Positions 48,897-57,778 of a stretch of 64,000 nt of DNA are shown in pieces. Below the pieces are notes generated by a model that did not search any database, was not told the DNA's origin, and was given only the letters and a program-made list of their open reading frames with translations. Every line of letters starts with the position of its first letter. Within the stretch, counting starts at the first letter, position 1. Both the position numbers and the translations under genes were made by a program. The stretch comes from Rossellomorea marisflavi (GTDB lineage Bacteria; Bacillota; Bacilli; Bacillales; Bacillaceae_B), in assembly GCA_003667865.1 (NCBI GenBank), contig CP033051.1, positions 693,501 to 757,500 of the forward strand, read 5' to 3'.

Positions 48897-50057
48897 ATCA
48901 AACATATATTTTTTGTATGTCTTCCGAATTGATAATATAATTCCCATGAATATCATATTAGAAAACAAGGAACTTCCTCCATACGATAATAAAGGTAGGG
49001 ATATTCCCTTGACAGGCATAAGCCCAATCGTCATTCCAATGTTTTGAAAGATTTGAAGAGTATACATCACCATCATTCCACAACATACATATAAACCAAA
49101 GGGTGAGTCTGCCCCGTTGCCAATGACCGTCAACCGGAACATGAGTAAGAAGAATAAAAAGATGACGATTGAGGCAGCAATAAAGCCTCCCTCCTCCGCA
49201 ATCGTGGCAAATATGAAGTCGGTATGCTTCTCTGGAATATAAACCGTTCCGTTTCCGATTCCATTCCCCTTTAGTTCCCCGCTCCCTACTGCCAGTATGG
49301 ATTTCCTCGTCTGATATGCAAGATCGGTATATTCATTCGGTGAAAGCCAGCCCATGATCCTTTCCTGCTGATGTGGTTTCAACAGCGGTACAAGCTTTTC
49401 AATGATAAGATCAGGATGTTGAAAATAAAGATAGACCAAGATAGAGGCTCCAGTAACTGGAATAGCTGCTACTATTGCAAGAACTTTCTTTTGAATACCT
49501 GATAAAAAAAGAACAGTAATACTCCCGACTAGGTAAAGAATCACCATGCCGGTATCTGGCTGCTGGTAAACAAATAAAGAGGGGATGAGTGTAACAAGCA
49601 TGACTTTGCCGATTAATAGGCTATCCGACCAGCCCGTCCTCTCTTGATTATGTAAGTTATGTAGATGAGCAATCCTACTGACCACTAGTAGCAAAGCAAT
49701 TTTCAAAAATTCTGAAGGTTGAATGGAACCAATAAGTGGTAGACGATACCACCTTTTTGCCCCCAATATTGATGGTGCAATCTCTTGGGGCATCAGGGGA
49801 AGAAGCACAATAGATGTAACCACCAGTAAGTAAAATGGCCATGCAACCCTTTCAAATTGATCAGGGTCAAGATAAGCCACCGCAACTAGTAGGCCAAAAC
49901 CAATCAAATAACTAATCGCCTGCTTGAGAGCAAAATTCTGTTCTCCATACTGCCCTGTTCCCTGACTGCTGTAGATAAAAAGAATGCTCAGGATACTAAA
50001 AATCCCTATGATGAATAATACAGATTTATCCAATTTTTTAAAGTACGTAATTTCCAT
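48885..50057 (-). CDS. SEDS-family protein (FtsW/RodA/SpoVE type)
   Basis: A 390-residue, ten-span membrane protein of the SEDS glycosyltransferase family that polymerises peptidoglycan with a partner class B penicillin-binding protein. Conserved segments are AKRWYRLPLIGSIQPSEFLK, YQQPDTGMVILYLVGS, EKHTDFIFATIAEEGGFIAA and KGISLPLLSYGGSSLFSNMI. AGGAG lies nine bases before the ATG. It follows an LCP gene in the same direction. No penicillin-binding protein adjoins. It is closest to the RodA-like paralogues often found in extra copies in bacilli. The C-terminal codons are contributed by a dispersed repeat. Confidence 0.9.
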   Translation of the reverse strand: MEITYFKKLDKSVLFIIGIFSILSILFIYSSQGTGQYGEQNFALKQAISYLIGFGLLVAVAYLDPDQFERVAWPFYLLVVTSIVLLPLMPQEIAPSILGAKRWYRLPLIGSIQPSEFLKIALLLVVSRIAHLHNLHNQERTGWSDSLLIGKVMLVTLIPSLFVYQQPDTGMVILYLVGSITVLFLSGIQKKVLAIVAAIPVTGASILVYLYFQHPDLIIEKLVPLLKPHQQERIMGWLSPNEYTDLAYQTRKSILAVGSGELKGNGIGNGTVYIPEKHTDFIFATIAEEGGFIAASIVIFLFFLLMFRLTVIGNGADSPFGLYVCCGMMVMYTLQIFQNIGMTIGLMPVKGISLPLLSYGGSSLFSNMIFMGIILSIRKTYKKYMFDIRA

Positions 50058-50098
50058 ATTGATGTTCTCCTGTTAGCATTCTTTCTTTTCTAATCTAC

Positions 50099-51064
50099 TC
50101 ACTCGACGGAAGTGTCTTCACCGGTTTCATGGAGTGGCCAATTACCAGTTAAAAATTCCTCAATTGCCTGTTTATTCTTATCAAAATCAATAGTAAGAGC
50201 GAGACCTACCCCTTCATACCAATCATCAGTATAGGAGCCCTCCACAGGAATGGTCAAACTCTCTACCGTCTCAGGGCGTTGTAACGCGATACTCTTCACA
50301 ATATTAAGCATGTCTCCTGCTTCAAGGTTCGTCTGGACAAAAGGTTTCACTGCCCCGACCATTTTCGGCAGCTTCACGACCCCTCTCGTACTTAAAAGCT
50401 CATCTCTCATTGCAGAAATAACCTGCTGCTGCCGTCTAACTCTGCCAAAATCAGCTTCCGCATCCTTGCGGAAACGGGCATATCCCAATAATTCCTGCCC
50501 ATTTAGGTTTTGAAGTCCAGGCTCAAGAGAGACACCAATGTTTGCTGACATTGCTTTCTCAACGTCAATTTCTATGCCATTAGGAGCGAGAACATCGACC
50601 ATATTTTCAAACCCAGTAAAGTCAATTAATGCATAATACTCTATGTCGAGGTCAAAATTCACTTTTAACGTTTCCCTCAACAGTTCCGGTCCTCCAAGAA
50701 AGAAAGCTGTATTCATTTTATAATTTCTGAAACCAGGTATTTCGGTATAAATATCCCGCATAATTGAAATAATCTTTGCTGTTCCTTCTTTGGGATTATA
50801 TTGTGCGACCATGATTGAATCTGTTCGTGACCTTTCTTCGTCAGCTCGTGCATCGACACCTAACAGAAGTACATTAACCGTATCAAGATTCTTCACCCCA
50901 TTGAACTCATACTCCTGTGGATCCCCTTCAATTTCTTCTGCCATGCTTACTCCAGACTGAAACTGGTAGAAAACATAACCAACGGTGGCGAGTACTCCCA
51001 CTATCAAGATTAAGGCTATCTGAGAATATAACTTTTTTCGTTTGGTGCTTTTTTGTCTGCTCAT
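50099..51064 (-). CDS. LytR-CpsA-Psr (LCP) family protein
   Basis: A 321-residue protein with one N-terminal membrane anchor (residues about 13-33) and an outer LCP domain. LCP enzymes attach anionic polymers such as wall teichoic acid to peptidoglycan. Motifs: NVLLLGVDARADEERSRTDS (Asp and Arg of the pyrophosphate site), MVAQYNPKEGTAKIISIMRD, YALIDFTGFENMVDVL, and GYARFRKDAEADFGRVRRQQ with catalytic Arg residues. The domain is complete. It lies between an XRE-DUF1232 gene and a SEDS gene with short gaps, suggesting one operon for cell-wall work. Confidence 0.93.
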   Translation of the reverse strand: MSRQKSTKRKKLYSQIALILIVGVLATVGYVFYQFQSGVSMAEEIEGDPQEYEFNGVKNLDTVNVLLLGVDARADEERSRTDSIMVAQYNPKEGTAKIISIMRDIYTEIPGFRNYKMNTAFFLGGPELLRETLKVNFDLDIEYYALIDFTGFENMVDVLAPNGIEIDVEKAMSANIGVSLEPGLQNLNGQELLGYARFRKDAEADFGRVRRQQQVISAMRDELLSTRGVVKLPKMVGAVKPFVQTNLEAGDMLNIVKSIALQRPETVESLTIPVEGSYTDDWYEGVGLALTIDFDKNKQAIEEFLTGNWPLHETGEDTSVE

Positions 51065-51088
51065 TTATTCATTCAATCCTCTTATCCA

Positions 51089-51718
51089 TCATTTTTTAAG
51101 CGTCAGTGCATTCATCACCCAGTGGATGACTACTGCATCATCTAAGTACCCGACCGGAAATAGTAGATCCGGGATACAGTCAACGGATGAAATGAAGTAA
51201 AGAAGGGCTCCTCCCATTAAGGCAAGCTCCATCTTCGTTCCCTTTTTCCAAATAAATCTCTCATACATTTTCTTCAAATCATGAATAAACGGACCAATAC
51301 TCCCAACCTTTTCTACCTTTTCATCGAACTTATTACGAACCGTTTCAGTTCCCTCTTCAGTCAATGAGAGGTTCTGATACTTTTCTAACTCTTGATTTAC
51401 ATCTTCAAGACGAAACTCTTTATCTACTAAATTAGAGGAATTCAGAATCGATTGAATTTGGGTAATTGAATCATTCAGATCAGAATGGCTCTGGCCAACC
51501 GGATAACCTGCTGCCTCGTATAATGCAGAAAGGGGAACATCAAGTTGTTCTGCAAAGCGCTGCAGATGTTCAGGGGTTGCTTTTCGTTTACCGTTAATAA
51601 TTTTCGAAATAATTGCTGGATCAATACCTGTCAACCTGCTCAATGTCCTCATCGATAATGCATGCTTCTGAAGCAATTCCTTCAAAAGCTGGCCTATTTC
51701 ATTGCTTTTCTCTGGCAT
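51089..51718 (-). CDS. XRE regulator fused to a DUF1232 (YkvA-like) domain
   Basis: A 209-residue protein. Residues about 7-65 are an XRE helix-turn-helix (LLQKHALSMRTLSRLTGIDP, AIISKIINGKRKATPEHLQR). The middle is charged and helical. Residues about 150-200 match DUF1232 (KMELALMGGALLYFISSVDC then IPDLLFPVGYLDDAVV), a short hydrophobic domain that probably meets the membrane. The combination suggests a membrane-linked regulator of the envelope genes that follow. AAAGGA precedes the ATG. A promoter with an 11-base inverted repeat lies directly upstream. Confidence 0.88.
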   Translation of the reverse strand: MPEKSNEIGQLLKELLQKHALSMRTLSRLTGIDPAIISKIINGKRKATPEHLQRFAEQLDVPLSALYEAAGYPVGQSHSDLNDSITQIQSILNSSNLVDKEFRLEDVNQELEKYQNLSLTEEGTETVRNKFDEKVEKVGSIGPFIHDLKKMYERFIWKKGTKMELALMGGALLYFISSVDCIPDLLFPVGYLDDAVVIHWVMNALTLKK

Positions 51719-51752
51719 ATTGTCTGTCCTTTCTACCTTTTGCGTTGTCTAT

Positions 51753-51788
51753 ACTATACAAAGAGTGTTGACTTTTTGTCAACACTCT
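51753..51788 (-). promoter_or_regulatory. Promoter and palindromic operator of the XRE-DUF1232/LCP/SEDS operon
   Basis: On the minus strand TTGACA, 18 bases, TATAGT: a near-consensus sigma-A promoter. The -35 lies inside the inverted repeat AGAGTGTTGAC / GTCAACACTCT (51762-51788), a likely binding site for the encoded XRE domain. Confidence 0.75.
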
Positions 51789-52101
51789 AGAAACATTACT
51801 ATTTTGATCGCACTCAAGCAGAGCAGCCACTGTGAACGGTGAAGGAATGCTTTCTTGAAGTTTTCTAGCGTTTGCTTCAATCGCATTGTATAGAAGGTAG
51901 AATCAGGTCCCGTTCTATATTTTTTAGTAGAAACACAATGAACTTACTAGATTCAATAAGTGCAAACCTATATTGAGAGAAGCACAAATCATACTCAATT
52001 ACGCCCATCTAGACCTAAAAGTCTATCGGGAAATGTAAGATAATGGTTACGTGTAAATAGTGCGATTTTCTTCTATCAATCTAATACAAGGAGTGATGAT
52101 C
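51789..52101. other. Divergent intergenic region upstream of comK
   Basis: About 310 bases of AT-rich DNA. I see no clear ComK boxes (AAAA-N5-TTTT pairs), no riboswitch and no reading frame of note. AAGGAGTG at its end is the ribosome binding site of comK. Confidence 0.5.
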
Positions 52102-52575
52102 ATGAACATGTTAACCACTTATGACATTAACCCGAATACCGCTGCCCTACTTCCTGTAAAACACCTCGATTACTGCACACTCATCATTGAGACGAACGGA
52201 AGCTATTACATCAATCAGCCCAGTTTGACGTTAATTAAAGAAGCTTGCCTTAAGGGATACTCGACTTATGAGGGAAGGCGTGAAGCTGTTCGGCACTACA
52301 CGGGATTTCATCAGAAGGTACCGATCCCAATTAACCCCTATCAAAACATCTATGCTTTCCCAACTCAGTCACCCCACCAATTCGAATGCTGCTGGCTCTT
52401 TCCCACGCATATCCAATCCATTAAACCAACTTCTAACTCAAAGGGATCTATCGTAACATTTAAAAATAAAAAAACGATTACGTTAAGCCAATCAGCAAGT
52501 ACACTCCGAAAACAAATGCAGCGTACAGCTTTCTTTACGATGTTACTTCATGAAACGAGATCTTTTCAAAATTAG
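52102..52575 (+). CDS. comK: ComK competence transcription factor, short form (157 aa)
   Basis: Matches ComK: an N-terminal strand pattern TAALLPVKHLDYCTLIIETN, then YSTYEGRREAVRHYTGFHQK, VPIPINPYQNIYAFPTQSPH, CCWLFPTHIQSIKPTSNSKG, and NKKTITLSQSASTLRKQMQR. The core DNA-binding module is present. Compared with the 192-residue B. subtilis protein it stops about 35 residues early. The missing part is the C-terminal tail, which in B. subtilis is needed for activation and for control by MecA. The ATG eight bases after AAGGAG is chosen. It is monocistronic. It may be a second ComK paralogue with altered control. Confidence 0.85.
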   Translation: MNMLTTYDINPNTAALLPVKHLDYCTLIIETNGSYYINQPSLTLIKEACLKGYSTYEGRREAVRHYTGFHQKVPIPINPYQNIYAFPTQSPHQFECCWLFPTHIQSIKPTSNSKGSIVTFKNKKTITLSQSASTLRKQMQRTAFFTMLLHETRSFQN

Positions 52576-52702
52576 TAAATCCCTTTATTAAACAAGAATT
52601 ACTAAGATGAAAATTTTTTCAGGATTTTCTCCAAAACCAGTCCACCTGGACGTTTTACCTTCTTAAAGGCAACTAGATAATGAGGGAAAAAGGGAGATTG
52701 CC

Positions 52703-52969
52703 TTGAAGGAAATTGAAACAGATGGCCAAATATTAGGTCGAATACTTGGTGGGATAAGACGAAATAAGAAATCAAAAGATAAAAAATGGACCATTGCATA
52801 TGTAGCAGAACAAGCCGAACTTGATGAGAATTTCGTAGAAAAGTTTCTAAGAGAAGGAAAGAAAGAGCCTCAGTTCGTGACGATTGCGAAGCTGGCAGAG
52901 GCATTGGAGTTAAGTATCGATGATCTTTGGGAGGAATATAAGAAGGAAAGATATCCATCGGGTGAATAG
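52703..52969 (+). CDS. Small helix-turn-helix DNA-binding protein (88 aa)
   Basis: A single XRE-like domain: KWTIAYVAEQAELDENFVEK, FLREGKKEPQFVTIAKLAEA, LELSIDDLWEEYKKERY. A basic N-terminal stretch (RRNKKSKDKK) precedes it. The start is a TTG six bases after GGGAG. The minus-strand frame over the same bases lacks a ribosome binding site. It stands alone; target unknown. Confidence 0.75.
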   Translation: MKEIETDGQILGRILGGIRRNKKSKDKKWTIAYVAEQAELDENFVEKFLREGKKEPQFVTIAKLAEALELSIDDLWEEYKKERYPSGE

Positions 52970-53317
52970 GATCATTTCTTACAACAACCTTATACTCCTT
53001 CTAGAGAGAGATTCAGCCATAAAGTTATGTATGAAATCCCCTTTTTCAGAGTTAACCATATTACTTCAGCAGTAGTAAAAGAGATTCATTTTACTTTTTA
53101 CTCCCCATAAGAAAACTCCTCATAATCAATAACCATTCAATCTACTGATCTATAAAATCCTGATAGTAAAAGAAGTACCTGCCCGGTGTGGGCAAGTTGA
53201 ATTCATGTTTTTCAAAAAAATAACTTTATAACTATTTCATGGGGAGTGTTTTTGCATTTTTACACCCTAGCACTTTCACACTACTGTGCTTGAGATCAGT
53301 ACACGATTATTTTAATG
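52970..53317. other. Gene-free stretch
   Basis: AT-rich. The only structure is TGCCCGGTGTGGGCA (about 53179-53193), a small GC-rich hairpin without a U-run. No frame with a ribosome binding site. Confidence 0.5.
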
Positions 53318-53461
53318 TCACTTCTTTGCACCACGAATCATACGAAATACGAAGACAACAACCGCAATTACAAGAAGAATGTGAATAAAATCACCAAGAA
53401 TGTGTAAAGAGAATCCTAATAGCCATAATACAAAAAGTATGATTAAGAATGTCCAAATCAT
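53318..53461 (-). CDS. Lmo0937 / DUF5670 family small membrane protein (47 aa)
   Basis: Begins MIWTFLIILFVLWLLGFSLH, continues ILGDFIHILLVIAVVVFVFR and ends MIRGAKK. The W-x-x-L-x-x-L-W-L-L-G-F, then a Gly and IHILLV pattern with a basic tail is characteristic of the lmo0937 family: two short membrane helices, common in soil Firmicutes and Bacteroidetes, often stress-induced, function unknown. AAAGGA lies eight bases before the ATG. Confidence 0.88.
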   Translation of the reverse strand: MIWTFLIILFVLWLLGFSLHILGDFIHILLVIAVVVFVFRMIRGAKK

Positions 53462-53728
53462 GTTATCGATCCTTTCTCTGAATAACTGTAATATTTTTGT
53501 ATATTTATAGATTACCCAGATTTTAATAGAAAGAAACTTTTAGTGATGACAACTTGGGGGCTAGTGCATGATTGTCGATGCTTATACATCATTAATAAAA
53601 ATAGTAAATTATAATACATTAGCAAGGCTCGTGGGTCAGGGTACGTTATTTGCTATCAACTTTTTGCTTATCATAGCGGGTAGTCAGCCACAATATTTAC
53701 TACATACAAAATAAATATTTGAAGAAAG

Positions 53729-53765
53729 AAGAAGCCATTCAGCAATAGTTACTGAATGGCTTCTT
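53729..53765 (-). terminator. Rho-independent terminator of the SLH gene
   Basis: AAGAAGCCATTCAG and CTGAATGGCTTCTT pair perfectly over 14 bases with a 9-base loop, immediately after the stop codon of the gene to the right. Confidence 0.85.
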
Positions 53766-53771
53766 TATTTA

Positions 53772-55127
53772 TTAGTATTGAAGGTCAAAACGATCATCTT
53801 CTGGCATTGAGAAGTTAGCAATTTTTATAGTTGCGATTGAAGGATCGTTTGCATGCCAACCCTTATTCATGTACGTGTCATATCCCATTTTCTCAGCAAG
53901 TTCTCTAATTGGTGCAATAACAATCCCACTAGAGTTTTTTACACCTCCTGATAAGTTAATCGTTGCCCCATCTATTTTTACTTTACTATCAGATACATAT
54001 TCAACCTTATGTCTGCCTTTGAAGATAGTAGTAACGTCCATATAGTGAATTTCATTTTCCTCATAAGGCATTTGCTTTAATTGATGTGTTTTAACTGTTG
54101 AAGTAAGATATTCAGCAAAGTCCATACTCTTTGTTTGAACATCTATCATGAATTGCCCTACTTTCGGATTCATTGGTAAATAAAAATACTCGTCTAGAAT
54201 GTTATTGTATCTTTCATCGTAAGAATTAGTAACCATAGGTGAATTAGTAATTGCTTTTCCGTTATATGAAATCATTTCAAAAGTTGGATAATAAAATTCA
54301 TAATTTACTAACCCATTAGAACCAATTGCAAATTCGATATATTCATCCATTGTTTCAAAGTGGCTTTCCCCAAATGTGCTTAATAGATCATCGTAAACAA
54401 AGTTATTCAACATTCGTCGAATTAAATATTGTTCGCCGTATTTAGCCTTTAACTCCGAATAAGTCATTTCTTTATCAGTCTTATTAGTTGGAACTACAAC
54501 TGGAACAGTAGAAACATACTTTAAAAGAGCATCTATTGATAAAACAGTTGAAAGTCTAGTTCCTTTAATAGATGGTTCAAATTTTGTACTTGTACCATAT
54601 CGTCCCATAACCTCATAGGCTGAAAGGTATTGGACAGCTTCACGAGCAGAAGCACCAATTTTAGAGTAATCACTAAAATAGCTTAATCTATCTTTTGCGG
54701 TGAAATCTCCGTATTGTTCCATTGCGTTATGTAACATGATCGCCATTTGTTGTCTTTCAATTGTTGCATCAGGACGGAATGTACCGTCTGGATAACCGTT
54801 AATGATTCCAACCGCACTTGCTCTACCAATGTCACCGTATAATCTCATAGATGAACTTACATCTTTAAATTTCGGTGTAGCTTGTGGTAATTCTAAGGCT
54901 CTAGCTATGAACGCCGCGAATTGTGCTCTTGTAACTGTATCATTCGGTCTGAATGTATTGTCGGGAAAACCTGTAATAACTCCTTTATCTACTAATGCTT
55001 CAATTTTTGCTTTATCTGGGTGGTTTTGAATATCCGTTAAACCTGCTGCTTCTGTGGAAAGTAGTGATGATAAGGAAAGGGTTAATGTTACTGCTCCAAC
55101 CATGATTGACTTCGTTATTAATTTCAT
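53772..55127 (-). CDS. SLH-domain surface protein with copper-amine-oxidase-N-like domain (451 aa)
   Basis: Residues 1-28 are a signal peptide (SSLLSTEAAG). SLH motifs fill residues about 30-195: DKGVITGFPDNTFRPNDTVT, then IINGYPDGTFRPDATIERQQ, then a weaker third (SAYEVMGRYGTSTKFEPSIK). The middle (about 200-370) is unassigned. The C-terminal 70 residues (KIDGATINLSGGVKNSSGIV, APIRELAEKMGYDTYMNKGW) match the copper amine oxidase N-terminal-like domain common on Firmicute surfaces. The SLH end anchors it to wall polymer. AGGAGG precedes the ATG. It has its own terminator. Here the SLH domains are N-terminal, in contrast to the giant protein on the left. Confidence 0.88.
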   Translation of the reverse strand: MKLITKSIMVGAVTLTLSLSSLLSTEAAGLTDIQNHPDKAKIEALVDKGVITGFPDNTFRPNDTVTRAQFAAFIARALELPQATPKFKDVSSSMRLYGDIGRASAVGIINGYPDGTFRPDATIERQQMAIMLHNAMEQYGDFTAKDRLSYFSDYSKIGASAREAVQYLSAYEVMGRYGTSTKFEPSIKGTRLSTVLSIDALLKYVSTVPVVVPTNKTDKEMTYSELKAKYGEQYLIRRMLNNFVYDDLLSTFGESHFETMDEYIEFAIGSNGLVNYEFYYPTFEMISYNGKAITNSPMVTNSYDERYNNILDEYFYLPMNPKVGQFMIDVQTKSMDFAEYLTSTVKTHQLKQMPYEENEIHYMDVTTIFKGRHKVEYVSDSKVKIDGATINLSGGVKNSSGIVIAPIRELAEKMGYDTYMNKGWHANDPSIATIKIANFSMPEDDRFDLQY

Positions 55128-56050
55128 GAGTACCTCCTAAAGCACATTCTCTACTTAATAATTAGTGTTAAACAATTAATGACGTCATTTTCAATTCTTA
55201 TTTCTTTGCCCTTGGATTTGGATAGGTTACTTCTTCAAAAACTATTATAATGGCTTATTTACACAAAAGGTCATTGATAGAAAATTCAGATGTAGTATTC
55301 TACATTTGTTAAAGGGACACTGTGTAATATGCTACATTATTTTCAATCAGAAGGTTGAAAATAGACTACGATTTTGTGATGGGGCCACTCTATTCCTATG
55401 ATTATATCCATAAGTTCAGGAGCAAATTTTTAACATGCAACACAAAATCCTCCTAACTCATATGAGGGACGCGATTATACAATTATTCTGCTAAGCCTGA
55501 CCACTATTACCGATAGCCAAAAGAAACTTTTAGAATTATAACTGGGATACTAGTGCCTAAGTGCCGAGCTGATAAAGCAAAGCGTCTTCCATTGTACCCA
55601 TCCAAATCCTTCAAACCAAAGTATCATATACAGTATCAAAACACAAAGTTAGAAAGACAGTTCACCGCCATGTCAATTGAGTCCTATTAACCACGGAATT
55701 TTTGTCAAACCAATCCCTGTCTCTAAAAGAAATTCTTGTGCTTTTTCTTCAATCTATTTATTGGACCATTCCCCTTACTTTATTTATCTGTCCAAACAGC
55801 CTTTACGTTAATTTACTGATTAAATTAAATACTATAATATCTATTAGCACTCGAATTTAGATTTATATATACCTTTAAAGCCATACTTTAATTTCCGTAG
55901 AAAAGCAAAAAAGCCCATAATCAGGTTATATTATTCCTGAAAATGAACTTCCCTAGAGGTAATATACTCTATGTCAGTTTAATTACTATTTGAACAAATC
56001 GGAATATTCCGCTATTGTTCAAAGGCTAGTAGGTTTACGGAGATATTACT
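55128..56050. other. Long gene-free stretch with operator-like palindromes
   Basis: About 920 bases without a credible gene. TGTAGTATTCTACA (55291-55304) and TGTAATATGCTACA (55323-55336) are similar palindromes centred 32 bases apart, about three helix turns. AATGACGTCATT (55178-55189) is a perfect palindrome nearer the SLH gene. AGAAACTTTTAG followed by a CTAGTGC block (about 55520-55560) resembles 53530-53570, a weak dispersed repeat. The rest is AT-rich and may be decayed coding DNA. Confidence 0.45.
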
Positions 56051-57331
56051 TTACCAACTGTATTGATCTGGAGCTTCACCGTATTCTTCTTTAATTCTCG
56101 CTTTAGCTACTTCTTCGCCTTCGGTAATTTTTTTCACTTGAACATTAAATTCCCATTCATCCCCAAAGTCAAATAGATAAAGGAAACTCTGTCCCTCGTA
56201 TAAATTTAAGTCGCCAATTTTCACTTCATCAACATATGGACCTTGACTATCATATGGAGCATTATAGAAGTGTTTACTGTATTTTTTTCCATCCATGTAG
56301 AATGCATACAAATGATCATCATCAAAGCTGAATGACAATTGAATTAAATTATGTAGGTCAAGTAACGTATGGGAGCTTGATAATTCTAGCACCCTCCAGC
56401 AGGATTGATGTAATTTCACTTGTAATCTATACGTTCCTCTAATAAAAGATGATTGTTTCTTTAGTATAGTCATTAATTGTCCTAATGGAAATAACGGCTT
56501 TAATAATGGAACTAATGACATCTCACTTCTCGGTTTTTCTAAATCAATTTCTTCCATCATCTCATCCGGCAGATTCAATAGATTTGCTAATAAACTAAAC
56601 GATTGACCAAGTTTATCTACCTCGCTCGGCTCCCATGTTTCAAGTAATATATGTGATATCTTCTTGAAAAATGGAGATAAAGTAATCGACCTTGCCATAG
56701 TCCTTTTCGGTCTTCCTGGAATATTAGATGCACGCTCATCAATTTCAAATGTCCAAAAACCAAAATAACGGAAATAATAGAAAAATTGTCCATATTGATA
56801 GACAGCATGTTCAATAAGTTTATTTTCTTTTATCTCTATAACTTCATTTGCCGGAAAGTTCACTAATTCATCAAATAGTACCTCAATATTATCCGGTTTA
56901 CTACTCCATGTTTCACCCTGAAGGTCTTCCCAATCTATCTCTATCCAAAAGACTTCTAATAGGCTAACATATTGTTCCGTAGGTGTAAGTTGCATATATT
57001 TATCTATTTGATCACTTTGCACAAGAGCTTGCGCAGACGTTTGGGTACGTTGGATTCGAATCAAATCAAGATTGATAGCAAGATAATAAAACAAATGAAT
57101 TTTGGGATAGCTAATTTGTGTCGCATGTTCCGGAATCTCACGATCATCAGGTTTCAGTCTTGAATAAATCGCTAGTAAATCTTTTTTGGTAAAATATGCA
57201 CTCGCCTTTGTTAGTTTTATTTTATTTGTTTTTAGATACGCTACATATATCTGAAATTCTTCTAGTAAATCTGATGGAAACTCCTTAGTTATAATGATCT
57301 GATCTTGTTGATCCTCAATTTTTCTATTCAC
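56051..57331 (-). CDS. Protein with C-terminal pRiA4b ORF-3-like domain (426 aa)
   Basis: The last 130 residues match the plasmid pRiA4b ORF-3-like domain: YRLQVKLHQSCWRVLELSSS, LLDLHNLIQLSFSFDDDHLY, LFDFGDEWEFNVQVKK and an ending GEAPDQYSW. The N-terminal 290 residues are helical, with PGRPKRTMARSITLSPFF near the middle, and unassigned. The domain is widespread but its function is unknown. The start is a GTG nine bases after AAGGAG. It stands alone in a spacious region. Confidence 0.83.
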   Translation of the reverse strand: MNRKIEDQQDQIIITKEFPSDLLEEFQIYVAYLKTNKIKLTKASAYFTKKDLLAIYSRLKPDDREIPEHATQISYPKIHLFYYLAINLDLIRIQRTQTSAQALVQSDQIDKYMQLTPTEQYVSLLEVFWIEIDWEDLQGETWSSKPDNIEVLFDELVNFPANEVIEIKENKLIEHAVYQYGQFFYYFRYFGFWTFEIDERASNIPGRPKRTMARSITLSPFFKKISHILLETWEPSEVDKLGQSFSLLANLLNLPDEMMEEIDLEKPRSEMSLVPLLKPLFPLGQLMTILKKQSSFIRGTYRLQVKLHQSCWRVLELSSSHTLLDLHNLIQLSFSFDDDHLYAFYMDGKKYSKHFYNAPYDSQGPYVDEVKIGDLNLYEGQSFLYLFDFGDEWEFNVQVKKITEGEEVAKARIKEEYGEAPDQYSW

Positions 57332-57778
57332 GTTCTGTGACTCCTTAAAGATACATACTATTGGGTTTTACATTATTATAATAGTCTCTTAGCAGAGTAA
57401 CAAGCGGTACTTGGGATCAAGTGTGACAGCTAGAATAAAGTATACAGATTTGCTAGATATGATGAATCACTTGTTTGCTTATTCTATCAATTGCGTCAGG
57501 ACTACTATTAGAGGAAATTATCTAGTACTATAATTTCTTTATTGTATTCAAATAAATTCAATTGGTATCAGAACTCCATTTATTGCTATCACTGTGTTCC
57601 TTTATTATAGCAGGGGTCAGGCTCTAATTTTGGGTGAGAATGAAATCGTCGTTCCTACATATTTAATTTATTACGAATTATAATAGAAGAGAATGGAAGG
57701 AAAGCATATACTAATATTGTGATTTTATGAAGTGAAGCCTTATCCTATCCTATGTCCAAATGAAAGGATCATCCAAAC
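57332..57778. other. Gene-free stretch with one GGGGTCAG repeat
   Basis: AT-rich, with GGGGTCAGGCTCTAAT at 57613-57628 as the only notable feature. AAAGGATCATCC ahead of 57779 is the ribosome binding site of the next gene. Confidence 0.5.
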
